Below, in pieces: positions 42,454 through 53,772 of a DNA stretch of 64,000 bases. Each line of letters opens with the position of its first letter. The first letter of the stretch is position 1. The DNA comes from Macrosoma leucophasiata. Taxonomy: Eukaryota; Arthropoda; Insecta; Lepidoptera; Hedylidae. Under the pieces are notes generated by a model, which was not told the origin of the DNA, did not search any database, and saw only the letters and a list, made by a program, of their open reading frames with translations. Location: assembly GCA_036365455.1 (NCBI GenBank), contig JAWQUS010000027.1:16666501-16730500 (forward strand). The letters run 5' to 3'. The position numbers were made by a program, and so were the translations under genes.

Positions 42454-42476
42454 CACAACAGCGTTTCGCTGTTGTG
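42454..42476. repeat. Short hairpin, 10-bp arms
   Basis: cacaacagcg and cgctgttgtg are exact complements around a ttt loop. A second small palindrome, gagggttttaaccctc, lies at about 42496-42511. Their role is unknown. Confidence 0.5.
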
Positions 42477-42529
42477 ACCGCTTAAGCAGTAATAGAGGGT
42501 TTTAACCCTCTTCACCAGACAACATCATC

Positions 42530-45500
42530 CATGAATGATTCCAACCTTGACAAATCTAATCCGTCTACTGTTTAATGGTACTTTCACGACTACCGTTTCT
42601 GAACAGATGGTTATGTACGGAGTGGCGGTCCAGGGAGGAGGGACGGTCGTAAGGACATGATCCCTCCTCTCCCCCTTAAATCAGACACAATTAAAAATTC
42701 TAACATTACATGTACGCCATGTACTCGTATGTAAGCCATTATTGCCATGCTAATCCAAAATCTTAGTCTCGGACCCTTATTATGTTTAGTAGTTTTCCAG
42801 GGTTCACAAAATGTATCACCTTTTTTCGTAAATTAATTAAAATTAGGTTGCAATATTCACTTTCATTCAATATGAACTACTCGTATATGCTTGTTTGAAA
42901 CTGCCAAAGGTGGGCCTATAACTTCGCTCGTTTAGTCTGTAATTTTGAGAGAAACATTTTTTTATTTATCTATGCATAGTATTATAGCACAGTCTAAAGA
43001 AAACGAACGTCTTAATTAAGTACTTAAACTCTACAATAACAGTAAAACTAAATTTTCATATAAAGACTGTGATGTCAAAAAACACGTTCGTGGGCTTAAA
43101 AGGTATTTTAAATTGGATAAACGCTTTTAATGTAATTTGTTAGGCGGCGCAACTTTTAGCAGATCGTAGTTCAAAGGTCAAGAGCTATTCTTACAGTTAT
43201 AATCACACGTCACTTTGGTGAAAGTGTGAGGTAGAGCAAGGTAGAGCTTGGTGGTTTTAATTAAAACGTATACGGCAGATTGTAGTGCTGCTAGGGAATC
43301 GTACATGGAAGGTGAGAAAAAAATCTGTTGCTACGCCTACGCCGTTTCTCCGTATTTCATACATTTAACAATCAAATAAAAAGAAAATTTCTCTATTTTT
43401 TATATTTATGTAAAAAACATTTTTTTTGAAAAAATATTATTTTTTCAATTGCTAGATCACTCGTGAAGATATATATTTTTTTACTAATTTCCTTCTCTAC
43501 ACCAAGTAGAGCGGTTTTAATGTATGCAAGCATAGCAACGAGATCGCTCACTATTTGCTTTGCAATTTACGTAGGGGCTCGAACTACGTATTATAGCATA
43601 TTTTGCTTTCCCTATCTACCAGGCTTGCAAGTTTATATTTGAATTTTATGTTATTTATGTCACATATATTTAGAAATACAGTTACAATATCATTTTAAGT
43701 ATAATTAATAATTGTATTGTATTCTTGCAAGTGTTATTCAAAACGCCTGTATAAAATGTAAAGCAACTCTGTAGCACATAGACAATGTGATTTATCAATT
43801 GTATAATATATATGTGTATTAGTTCATAGATTGATTATAAATAAATGAATAATAAATATAATTTTTAATTAATTTAATTTTTATATTATATGTTTTTTTT
43901 TCTAAATAATAAATAAAATTAAAATATATTTTCCTTTCTTATAAAAAAAATATTGGAAAATACAAAATTTGACTTATTTGAAGACTATCTGAAATTAAAA
44001 TTTTATTTAATCAATTTTTTTGTGATAAGTTAAATTACAAAAAAATGTAATGTGAATAATAATTGATACATTGACTATCTGTCATTTAATATGGAAGTAG
44101 CAAATAAATTTAGTCTGTAATATTGTTTTTGTGTAAGACATAAGGTACTGTCTTAAACTCTATTGTTTGATTCAGAACTACATTCAAAAGCTTTCCTAAG
44201 CGGTTTTACTCACTAATCTTTATTGTATAGTGGTCGCGTAAACCAATATTTATGATTGTCCAGTATGTTCTATTTCTCTCTATATTTGGACGTTTTCTTA
44301 ACGGTAAACGACTTTTTGAGTGGAGCTAACTCCACATTATCTCTTAACAAGAAACTTGTTTCGTTTTACTACGGCTTACTATATTCTAACTTCTATCATG
44401 TTTTTACATAAGCGGTCGTATTCAAAGCGGCTAAGGTTCTTTTTATATTATTAATGTGAAAGGCTTCAAAACAACCTTCGTGTGAGAGAGACGGCGCTAT
44501 TAGTAATACGAGGAAAAAAATAAACCGGTTTGTGATGTGGTTTGTGTACGCACATGGTCGTTGTCTTATAGTAACCACGAATATTACTACAGACTTGGGT
44601 GATTTGGCGCGCAACATCATTGGAGGTTTTTTGGAATTTGATGGAAAGTAATTTCCGTGAAGCTTTTGAAAAATAGCAGATCATATTTGACTGTACAATG
44701 ATGACTGCAATTGATTTCAATAATGATTAATCAATCGCGATTTGTTAACGTTGTACTCTTATCAATATTTATTTTTAAAAAATGTTTTGGTATAGGCATA
44801 TTGCCTATTCAAGTATTCAACTTTGAATTTATTATGATTTAAAATCTGTTCTGTTGTTCGTGCAAGGAGATAGTTTCAGGCAATAGTACGAGTATTTTGA
44901 AATCTAAAACATACATATAGGTATATTGTTTTTCTATCACATTTAACGCACTTTTAATTGTTTACATCACAAACATATACCTATAGACAAACAGTGTTTC
45001 ATGATTGTTGTTACTCCCGTATGTAAAAGACATTCAAAAGAAAAACAACACATTAAAATTTATTCGTAGATATCTATAACTATAGTTAATCCCTTGCCAG
45101 CAGTAACTTTCAATTAAGATTGCTCCGAGCTACATGTATTGGTGTGCTGTGCTCTATCGACAAAAAACTGGTTTGTATCTGAAATTAAAAATAAAAAACT
45201 TCAAATTGCTTTTTTATCGTCCATGGGGTTGAAAGGAGAGGCGTGAAATGCTAGCTTCTTAAATAAAAAAGGATTAACATTATGCTGACAGGGAATTAAA
45301 AAATGTTTCGAGCTACTTCTATTTCTAATGCTGATGGGTTTAGTTTTTCTGTTTTGTTATTAACTATTGGACTATTTAAAATATTTATATGGTTAATTTT
45401 TGGACGATAAAGTATAAGTTCGAAAATGTTTTTTTTTGTAGTGGAAGTTGATTAGGTTACTTATACCTATTCTACTACTTTTATCTTGTACGTATATAAC

Positions 45501-45765
45501 CATAGGCACAAATATTAAAACAACTTTTAATATTATTTTTTGTGATTATATGTATAAACATGGAAATAGTAAAAATAGATGTAAAGATATAAAAGAAGAA
45601 TTATAGATTAAAAAGACCTGACGAAAAAGAGAGACGAGGTAAGCGAAAGAAAGAGGATCAATCTATTTATGAATACTTATCTCGATCATGTTTTTATAAA
45701 TTTCCTTAAATAGGAAATGGTTACATAGGCAAGTCTGTATCTATACTAAATTTAAATCCTAAGGT
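42530..45765. other. No feature seen
   Basis: AT-rich, with poly-A/T stretches around 43380-44040. Frames at 44396-44720 (-) are without recognised domains. No repeats were matched. Confidence 0.4.
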
Positions 45766-45769
45766 TTAC

Positions 45770-45850
45770 TGGGAGAGAATACCACTTGGTATTAAGTCCG
45801 CCTTATGTATATATATGAATGTGCAAAAAGCTTAAATAAATAAATAATGT
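45770..45850 (+). mobile_element. LINE 3' end with TAAA tail
   Basis: gggagagaataccacttgg, tattaagtccgccttatgt, gtgcaaaaagc and a (taaa)n end are the hallmarks of a common lepidopteran LINE 3' end. A minus-strand copy of a related tail is inserted at 46632-46726. Confidence 0.6.
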
Positions 45851-46277
45851 TTATATCAATCAGTATCTAATTAACAAGTCTGATTATATGATTAAAAGTT
45901 AAAAGTCATATTTTTAGAATTAAATGTATGAATATCCATAATAGAAGGTCCTATATGTTCATTAGGGAATGATAAATTGTAGATGCCATAATAATTGCCT
46001 GTTAACACGTTTTGTTTAATTGCTTCGGTATTTGTAACTGGCTCGAGTTAATAACATGTCCATATATTGAGCAAGCCCACTGTTTTTATTATAATCCCTT
46101 CTACACTATTTAACTCGAGGAATGTACTTTATGAGGCGCAAGGCTTCGTGTCGTGACGTCACGATTCCTTCAAACTGGATTACATAATTTAAGTACCTAT
46201 TGAAAGTAAACAATATTGTTAAAAAAATGTATGACTTGACTGACCTGAGAAAAATTGATAAAATAAGAACTAGATTC

Positions 46278-46320
46278 CCAGTAGGTCGCGAGTTCGAGTC
46301 TCGCCTGAAGTCAAATTTTT
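46278..46320 (+). repeat. tRNA-like 3' half (SINE remnant)
   Basis: ggtcgcgagttcgagtctcg shows a T-loop/B-box arrangement with a closing cgcctgaagtc, but the 5' half of a tRNA is absent. Confidence 0.4.
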
Positions 46321-46369
46321 CTTTCCATGTTTCTTTAAAAATAAAATAAAATAAGAAGTTATTTTAAGT

Positions 46370-46575
46370 CATGAAGTGGCAAACAAACTTACAGTTTGCA
46401 TTGATGGTAGGTAAGTAATACAACAAACATGGGACCAGAGATTACAATGTTTATGTAATGTTGCCACCCCTGAGATCTTATGCCTCTGTGTCGGAAATAA
46501 TAGGGCCGTACATTACCACCGTTGTGTATATATAGCACTGTTGTGTTCCGCTCCGTCACAGCTCTACCACCAGTC
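46370..46575 (-). repeat. Family-A repeat, left member of a head-to-head pair
   Basis: From catgaagtggcaaacaaact through gatcttatgcctctgtgtcg and aatagggccgtacattacc to ctccgtcacagctctaccac and cagt at the 5' edge. The middle is shortened. Confidence 0.6.
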
Positions 46576-46589
46576 ATCTACTTTTACTT

Positions 46590-46940
46590 TATTCGAGCTT
46601 GCGGGCGTAGGCAAGCATTATTGCACTGCATTATTTATTTATTTATTTAGTCTTTATTGTCACAATACACATAGAATATTGGTACAAATGGCGAACTTAA
46701 CGCTAAGAGCGTTCTCTACCAATTACCTAATGTACTTGCCGCTAAATGGTAGTGTTCAGCACTATCGTGTTCCGGTCAGGTGGTAATGTACGGCTTTGTA
46801 ATTTCCGGCACAGAGGCATAACACCTTAAGCCTCAGAAGTGGCAACGCATTTGCATTTTGACCTCTGGTCTTTATGTGGCTGCAGTCATCACTTAATATC
46901 AATATGCTGGATGCTTGTTTGCCACTTTCATGACTTAAAA
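46590..46940 (+). repeat. Family-A repeat, right member, split by a LINE tail
   Basis: gagcttgcgggcgtaggc, then after the insertion at 46632-46726 cctaatgtacttgccgctaa, agtgttcagcactatcgtgt, gtaatttccggcacagagg and ctgcagtcatcacttaat, ending ttgccactttcatgactt and aaaaaaa. Confidence 0.7.
46632..46726 (-). mobile_element. LINE 3' end inserted in a family-A copy
   Basis: On the minus strand: agagaacgctcttagcgtta, agttcgccatttgtaccaat, tgtgacaataaagacta and a (aaat)n tail. It interrupts family A between gcatta and cctaat; atta occurs on both sides and may be the target duplication. Confidence 0.65.
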
Positions 46941-46944
46941 AAAA

Positions 46945-47415
46945 GTATCCATATTTTTTCATCCTAAAATAAAAAATAATCGAATAGTATTTTATAAGGA
47001 AATAAAAAAAAAAATCGAAGGATCTCGTAATGAATGGAGGATACAGTTTTTTATATAAGTATACCGAGCGTGAAATCAAATTATCTATCTGTGGGATATT
47101 AAGGTTTAGCACGGAATTGGTATCCGGTGTTTTGTTCTGATCTGGGTTCGGAAACAAAAGGCTTGTGAACGAAGTACCTATAATTAGGCAGCTATTGTTA
47201 AGTTGTTTAGTAATTAACTTACCTTTTTAATATTTGCCGTTACTTTGAGGTGCCAACAACCTTATTATTAAAGTAACTTAAAAAATATATATTATTAAAG
47301 TTTTGGGTATAAATTGATGTTGGTGTCAATTTATAAAATAACTTAACAATAACTTTTCCGAAATATACCTATCCTTTTATATCAATACTACTGATTAATT
47401 AATTTATTTTTATGT
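46945..47415. other. No feature seen
   Basis: AT-rich sequence without a supported feature; the minus frame at 46762-47157 runs into the family-A copy and is a by-product. Confidence 0.4.
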
Positions 47416-47419
47416 ATAT

Positions 47420-47690
47420 TACTAGCTGACTAAGCAAATTTCGTATTGCTTCAGAAGATAATAATATGTCATACATAGGTTTGATAGGTTGTACGGAGTA
47501 TTTGAATGTGAAAATTATTATTATTACTACTAATGATTATTACTATTTCGCTTTCAATTTCTTCATATTTTCTCACCTTTTAAACATTCTTTGGATTTCC
47601 AAAAATAATTCAAAACCAAAATTAGCCAATTCGGTAAAGAGTTTTAATGAGACGAACGAACAGCAATTGATTTTTATACTATAGACTAGC
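47420..47690 (+). repeat. Family-C AT-rich repeat
   Basis: actagctgactaagcaaatt (edge, diverged), ttcgtattgcttcagaaga, tcacattctaaaca-like block ttttaaacattctttggatt and caaaaccaaaattagccaat in plus order. Confidence 0.6.
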
Positions 47691-47975
47691 TGTCCCGGCA
47701 AACTTCGTATTGCCCACAGACCAATCCTTCCTTCCTTTTTCTAGCATAGTCGATGGTATTGCCTCACAATGAAATAATATGTCAAATGTTTGATATATAC
47801 CTACGGACTATTTGTATGGGAAAATGAAATTGTGGTTTCTACTATTTCCCTTCAATTTCTTACCTTTTAAACCTTCCTCAGACTTCCAAAAATCATTCGC
47901 AACCAAAATGAGCCAAATCGGCCGTTCTCGAGTTTTAGCGAGACTAACGAACAACAATTGATTTATATATATATA
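47691..47975 (+). repeat. Family-C AT-rich repeat, adjacent second copy
   Basis: agctgtcccggcaaacttcg, tattgcc, tgaaataatatgtcaaatg, tttgtatgggaaaatgaaat, gccgttctcgagttttagcg and agactaacgaacaac, then (at)n. It follows the copy at 47420-47690 directly, so the pair could reflect insertion at the TA-rich tail. Confidence 0.7.
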
Positions 47976-48720
47976 CTAGCTGTGCCCGCGACTTCGTCCA
48001 CATGAGAAAAAATATGATTGTTCAGTATCTACCCGGATGAAGTCGTGGGCGCAGCTAGTATAAAAGTAGCCTAAGTTACTCCTTATTACATCAGCTATCT
48101 GCCAGTGAAAGACCCGTCAAAATCGGAGACACTCAAATTCTATTTATTTGTATATAGGTATCTAGGTATGTATGTATGTATGTATGGAGATAAAAGTAGC
48201 CTAAGTTACTCCTTATTACATCAGCTACCTACCCGTGGAAGTCCCGTCAAAGTTGGATACACTCCAATTCTACTTATTTCTATGTAGGTATGTATGTATG
48301 TATGGATGTATGCAGATAAAAGTAGCCTAAGTTACTCCTTATTACATCAGCTACCTACCCGTGGAAGTCCCGTCAAAGTCGGATACACTCCAATTCTACT
48401 TATTTGTATGTAGATATGTATGTATGTATGGATGTATGGAGATAAAAGTAGCCTAAGTTACTCCTTATTAAATCAGCTACCTACCCGTGGAAGTCCCGTC
48501 AAAGTCGGATACACTCCAAACTACTTCTTTGTATGTAGGTATGTATGTATGTATGGATGTATGGAGATAAAAGTAGCCTAAGTTACTCCTTGTCACATCA
48601 GCTATCTGCCAGTGAAAGTCCCGTCAAAATCGGTCCAGCCGTTCCCAAGATTAGCCCCGCCAAACAGACAGACAGACAGACAGACAATAATTGTAAAAAA
48701 TGTTGTTTTGGTATATGTAC
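47976..48720 (+). repeat. Interspersed repeat with a 125-130-bp tandem array
   Basis: Starts tagctgtgcccgcgacttcg. The unit beginning taaaagtagcctaagttact occurs at 48061, 48191, 48317, 48443 and 48568 (periods 130, 126, 126 and 125 bp). Each unit ends in a (tatg)n/(gtat)n microsatellite except the last, which continues into the normal end gtcccgtcaaaatcggtcca, gccgttcccaagattagccc and a (caga)n run. Confidence 0.8.
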
Positions 48721-48729
48721 CGTGTATAG

Positions 48730-49088
48730 ATACATATGCATTTAGTAAAAAGCGGTTATTTTAATATTACAAACAGACACTCCAATTTTATTTATTTGTA
48801 TAGATAGATAAACATAATTATTTGTTTAATTTATTTAAACACAAATACCTAACGATAATATTTAGGATTATACCTTTTATTTTAATATTATTTAAAATCA
48901 TATGTCCTTGAAAGACATAATATTAAGATTTTAATTGAAAAGTTTGGTGCTGTATATAACTATCATTAATAAAAAAAACGTTGGTGAAGAATTTCTATAA
49001 ACATATTCGAGGTTTCTTCGATACGAGCATTCTTCTTCTTATTTTTCTTTTATAAACATGGATAGAATAAAAATAAAATTAGCTTACA
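48730..49088. other. No feature seen
   Basis: AT-rich, nothing supported. Confidence 0.4.
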
Positions 49089-49090
49089 CT

Positions 49091-49230
49091 CACAGCCCCA
49101 CATACACAAACACCAAGGCGCGAAACAAATATCTGAAGGCCATACAAATATTTGTCCCGGTGCGGGGATCGAACCCGCGACCCTTCGAATCAAACGGTCA
49201 TCTCACACCGCTGGACTAACCGAGTCGTCA
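49091..49230 (-). mobile_element. tRNA-derived SINE, best-preserved copy
   Basis: On the minus strand: gactcggttagtccagcggt (A-box), gggtcgcgggttcgatcccc (B-box), gcaccgggacaaatatttgt and the gtgtttgtgtatgtgggg body. The head is close to a tRNA in length and box spacing. Same family as 18355-18518 and 15815-15995. Confidence 0.75.
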
Positions 49231-49524
49231 TGGATGTATGACGAATATGACGATTATTATTTGTCAAAATATTTTTGCAGATAGTGTTACCATAGTTAAT
49301 AAATACACACCGCACGGTACTGAGACTACTGAGCTGAGATTCTGCACGTGCATTAAGACAAAGGGAACTCAAGTCTTTGTTCTGACTTGCCACTTCGTTA
49401 TTGCAACACCGTCGTCGCCACTCGATCATTCATAATAATGATCAGATATTGTGATTATGAAAGATATTTTACCACAGTGTTTCGATGCTATTTTTTTTTT
49501 CCAAATGAGATTTTATTTTTATAA

Positions 49525-49745
49525 TATACTAGCGGCCCGCCCCGGCTTCGCACGGTTGCAATTTTACCTACCCTCTCCTATTCGTCTTAGCGTGATGTTA
49601 TATAGCCTAAAGCCTTCCTCGATAGATGGGCTATCTAAAACTGAAAGAATTTTTCTAATCGGATCAGCAGTTCCTGAGATTAGCGCGTTCAAGCAAACAA
49701 ACAAACAAACAAACTCTTCAGCTTTATAATATTAGTAAGTATAGT
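49525..49745 (+). repeat. Interspersed repeat with TAGCGGCCC edge
   Basis: actagcggcccgccccggct, ttcgtcttagcgtgatgtta, cttcctcgatagatgggcta, cagcagttcctgagattagc, gcgttcaagcaaac with a (caaa)n run, and tcagctttataatattagta. A partial copy is at 17245-17395. Confidence 0.65.
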
Positions 49746-50363
49746 ATAGACTAGCGGAATCCGAAGATTTTCTTTCGGCCAAACGTTGACTTACCTTCGA
49801 TGGATCCAGATCTTTATTGGGTGAAAATTCCTTTTATTGTAGCAGGAACCTTAAGAATTTTTCCAGACCTTAAGAAATTTAAAAAAGTTCTTAGTATTAT
49901 AAACTTCTTAAAATTTAATGGCGATAGAATGAATGATGTAGCATTGCATAAACAGATCCCTCTATCAAGAATCAGAACTGAAATTCAAATGAGTATAATA
50001 TTGTATATAAGTATGAATGATAATAATAATAATAATAATATATGCTTTATTGTACACCAGTTAACAGGAAAATACACAGAAAATATAAAATACAGAATAG
50101 GTACAGTAGGCGGCCTTATCGCTCAGGCAGCGATTTCTTCCAGGCAACCTGGTAAAAGGATACAAGACGAAGAAGCAAGTAGGGTGTACGAAATTAATGT
50201 AGTACTTAACTGTGTAGTACACTAATAAAATAAAATCACAAAAAAAAATAATATTAAAATAAAAGGAAATATCAAGACAGCGAACAAAGGTAAGTATACT
50301 GAAGAAGCACCAAACGGATGAATATTGCAAAAATCAAGAGGGAGAGAAAGATGTGCCTAAAAG

Positions 50364-53306
50364 TTACAAACTAAGGTAATAATATTTTACTTGATTTTTG
50401 AAGGAAGTAATGGTTTGAATCTTACGTATGGAAACTGGCAAGCTGTTCCAAAGGCGCACAGCTTCAACAGAAAAAGATTTGTGGTAGAAATGAGAAGAAT
50501 GTGACGGGGTACTTAGGGACAAATTTTGAGAAGAGCGGAGTGAAAGAAAGTGATTTTGATATATAAAATTAAAGCGATCTTTGAGATATTGAGGAGATGC
50601 AGGGTTAAATAGCACATTAAACAGGAGAGAAAGAATGTGTGTATTCCGGCGAAGATTAACTGGGAGCCACTTGAGTTTTTTGCGAAATTCGGAGATGTGG
50701 TCATATTTACGTAAACCAAATATGAACCTTATAAAAACATTTTGGAGACGCTCAAGTTTGTTAAGTTGCTCCTGGGTCACGTCTAGGTAACATATGTCGG
50801 CATAATCGAGTATCGGAAAAAGAAGAGCATGGGCTAACGCAATTTTCGTAGGAATGGGTAACAAGTTCCGCAACCGCCTCAGAGAGCCGATTGATGCAAA
50901 TACTTTCCTGCTTACTTCGCAAATTTGAGGTGCCCAAGAAAAGGTACTGTCCATTATAACACCCAAATTTCTTACTTTTTCACTGATCGGTATTTCGATT
51001 CCATCAAAAATAACACGTGGTACGTTGTCCCAGTCTACTTTATTTAGCAGACGTCTACTTCCTATAACAATAAGTTGAGTCTTTTCAGGATTGATCTTTA
51101 GTCCATTGGCTCTGCTCCAACTAGAGATGTAAGCTAGGTCATCGTTGATAGTAGAAATAGCATTAGGAAGATCATTCAAGCGAGCCTGAGTGTAAATTTG
51201 GAGATCGTCTGCATAGAGATGGTAGAGAGAAGTAAGAGGAAGACTAATAGAGTTAATGAAGATTGAAAATAAGAGAGGAGACAATACACCACCTTGAGGT
51301 ACACCGGTCTCAACATCGCACCAGGTTGAAAAATCTTCCTTAATCTGCACCCGATGCCGGCGCCTAAACAAATAATTATGAAACCAGTTTATTGCCGTTG
51401 GAGATATGTTAAGTGAACGTAAAGTGGCAAGTAGTATATCAAAGTCAACAGTGTTAAAAGCATTACTGAAGTCCAGTAATGATAACACTGTGAGCTGTTG
51501 CTTATCCATACCGAGTCGAATGTCGTCAGTAATTTTGACTAAAGCAGTAGACGTACTATGACCTGGACGAAAACCGGATTGGAGAGGATTCAGTAGTTCA
51601 TGTTTGGATAGGAAGGTATTGAGTTGTTGATAAATTAGACGCTCAAAAACTTTTGATAAAAAAGGCAGAATGGATATAGGACGATAGTTAGATAAGGTAC
51701 TTGGGTTCGATTTTTTAGGTAAAGGGATAATATTAGCGTCTTTCCAAACAGAGGGAAAAGTACCAGAGGATAGGGAATAGTTAAAAACGGACGTGAGTAT
51801 TGGAGTTAGGATATCAAGTAAAGGAATGATCATATTACGACTAATGCTGTCTCCGCCAACAGCATTCGAATCGATAGCCATGACATTCTTCTTAACATCA
51901 CAATCCGCAATTTCACTGAAGACGAATTCACGAAAGCTAGGTGTGGGGAGAGCAGAAAGACGAGACAGGGTGTGATATTTAATTACCCGATCAATGGTAC
52001 TTGAAGATGAAAAGTGCTGATTAAGCATATTGATGTCAATATTATTGGGTTGAGAGTCTGCTCGCGATTTCCCCACTCCTAATGTTCTGAGGAATTTCCA
52101 TACCTTTTCAGGATCTTCTTTATGAACTGAGTTGTAGATGTGGCGTTGTCTAGAATCTCTACACTCTCTATTACAGCGATTCCGTGATGCAAAATATTTA
52201 TGTTTGTTGTTCTCAGTTGGAGCACATTTAAATTTCGTTTTGGCTATGATTTTCTTTTCGATTAGCTTCTTTATAGGATCCGTAAGCCAAGGTGCGGGGA
52301 GATGTTTTAGCCTAACAGGTCTAATGGGAGCGTGCAAATCATATAGCTGAACAATAAGAGAATTCAATAAGGCAACTTTTTCATCGATATCATTTGCACG
52401 CTCAATTACTGTCCAATCAATCTTTGAAGCGTCGTCACGAAGCCTATCAACATCCATACCACGAAAATTGCGCAGCAGAAGAATTTTGGACTTGGGCTTA
52501 GGGGGACGGATTTTATAGGATAAAAATATCAAGTCATGATATGAGAATGCATCTGCAGCACACTGACCGTGTGTGGCGACATGCGCATGTGAAGAAACTA
52601 AAATCAGATCTAACAATGAAGGTATACAATTTGGAAAATTATGAGTAGCTTCTAGGGAAAGTAAGTTTAAATTTGCAGCATTAACAATCGATTTAAGTCG
52701 ATGAGACCTACTATCGTTTTTGAGTAAACACGTGTTGAAGTCACCCATAATCACGGTATGACTATAGAGTGGGATAAGATCTTCAAGGACTTGTTCAAAA
52801 GTGGAAAAATAATCAACCGTGAGTGACGGGCTATATAACACGCCAAGGAGAAATTTTGTATGCGATAGTATAATTTCCAAAAATAAATATTCAGCCGCAT
52901 TTTGACACTGCACCGAATGAGTGACTACTGAATTCGATAAATGAGAACGTAGATAAATAGCTACGCCACCACCAGTACGGTCATGGCGATCATTGCGAAT
53001 TAAGTGATAACCCGGAATCGAGTACGAAGTAGAGGGGAGACACGGTTTTAACCAGGATTCGGATATAAGAATAGCGTGAACATTACTATCAGAAAAAGTT
53101 GCCAACATATCTGCATAATGTGCCGGAATACTTTGTGCGTTAATATGGACAACATTGAAATTGTTCAGAAAGTCTGAGAGATTATCATTTAATGTGTCTC
53201 GGAGTGAAGGAAGACTTTGAAAACTGTCGTTGGTGCCATTTGAACTCTGCGAGGAAAAGGAGTAATATACATCCGAAAGGTCATCCTCAGCACAACCCTG
53301 TGACAT
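50364..53306 (-). CDS. CR1-like ORF2: APE endonuclease plus reverse transcriptase
   Basis: A 980-codon frame, starting at ATG 53306 with an in-frame TAA nine bases further upstream. The N-terminal APE-type endonuclease (about 50-260) shows the catalytic set: Asn56 in VVHINAQS, Glu83 in ISESWL, Asp189/Asn191 in MGDFN and the Asp-His-like H257-D258 end. The reverse transcriptase (about 515-760) has NYRPIS at 540-545, a SGFRPGHST stretch, DFSNAFNTVD, GVPQGGVLSP near 668 and the catalytic YADD at 698-701. A C-terminal domain with a LERLQNVFIRFIFG stretch and RLWNSLP near the end follows. The protein nicks target DNA and copies its RNA there. No frame breaks. The clade (CR1 superfamily; Daphne- or CR1-like) is judged from motifs and the TTA tail; a jockey-like placement is the alternative. 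Confidence 0.9.
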   Translation of the reverse strand: MSQGCAEDDLSDVYYSFSSQSSNGTNDSFQSLPSLRDTLNDNLSDFLNNFNVVHINAQSIPAHYADMLATFSDSNVHAILISESWLKPCLPSTSYSIPGYHLIRNDRHDRTGGGVAIYLRSHLSNSVVTHSVQCQNAAEYLFLEIILSHTKFLLGVLYSPSLTVDYFSTFEQVLEDLIPLYSHTVIMGDFNTCLLKNDSRSHRLKSIVNAANLNLLSLEATHNFPNCIPSLLDLILVSSHAHVATHGQCAADAFSYHDLIFLSYKIRPPKPKSKILLLRNFRGMDVDRLRDDASKIDWTVIERANDIDEKVALLNSLIVQLYDLHAPIRPVRLKHLPAPWLTDPIKKLIEKKIIAKTKFKCAPTENNKHKYFASRNRCNRECRDSRQRHIYNSVHKEDPEKVWKFLRTLGVGKSRADSQPNNIDINMLNQHFSSSSTIDRVIKYHTLSRLSALPTPSFREFVFSEIADCDVKKNVMAIDSNAVGGDSISRNMIIPLLDILTPILTSVFNYSLSSGTFPSVWKDANIIPLPKKSNPSTLSNYRPISILPFLSKVFERLIYQQLNTFLSKHELLNPLQSGFRPGHSTSTALVKITDDIRLGMDKQQLTVLSLLDFSNAFNTVDFDILLATLRSLNISPTAINWFHNYLFRRRHRVQIKEDFSTWCDVETGVPQGGVLSPLLFSIFINSISLPLTSLYHLYADDLQIYTQARLNDLPNAISTINDDLAYISSWSRANGLKINPEKTQLIVIGSRRLLNKVDWDNVPRVIFDGIEIPISEKVRNLGVIMDSTFSWAPQICEVSRKVFASIGSLRRLRNLLPIPTKIALAHALLFPILDYADICYLDVTQEQLNKLERLQNVFIRFIFGLRKYDHISEFRKKLKWLPVNLRRNTHILSLLFNVLFNPASPQYLKDRFNFIYQNHFLSLRSSQNLSLSTPSHSSHFYHKSFSVEAVRLWNSLPVSIRKIQTITSFKNQVKYYYLSL

Positions 53307-53772
53307 AGTTAAAAATTATTAACAAGAAAAATACAATATTAAATTACCAGTATACTACTTACTTACAAGTGTTATATATTAGTTCAAATTCTACTCTACG
53401 GCTCTTTTAAGTAAAAAAGAAAACAATAAATACAAAACACAAAACAAAGGCAGTTAATAAAACAGAAGAAACAATCTAGTGGTTAATAAATTAATCTATA
53501 ACAAAATATATAAAAGCGTAAAAAGAAACGCAGCAATAGACAAATCTGTCAATTAAAACGTCAGACTGTCAACGTCAGTGTTAGTGACAGATAGGTGACA
53601 CTTGACAGACCTGTTGTATAAATAAATTGAAAAGAAGGCATTACAAAATAAATAAAAAGGCAACGCAAATAAAATAAAAGTGAATGTGTAAGAACAAGAG
53701 GGTATAGAAGCAAGAAAGAGAAATTACTTTTTATATGGCGTTGATTAGAGAAAGGAAATTATGTATATGCTA

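Noticed and set aside
47976..48720. CRISPR-like array
   Set aside because: The units are long, without distinct spacers, and lie in a eukaryotic repeat; it is a tandem satellite-like array.
48105..48745. Two plus frames with YGDKSSLSYSL in common
   Set aside because: The similarity comes from the 126-bp DNA tandem repeat, not from protein conservation.
49091..49230. Functional tRNA gene
   Set aside because: The A- and B-boxes are present but the sequence continues into a shared SINE body, and three copies with the same body occur.
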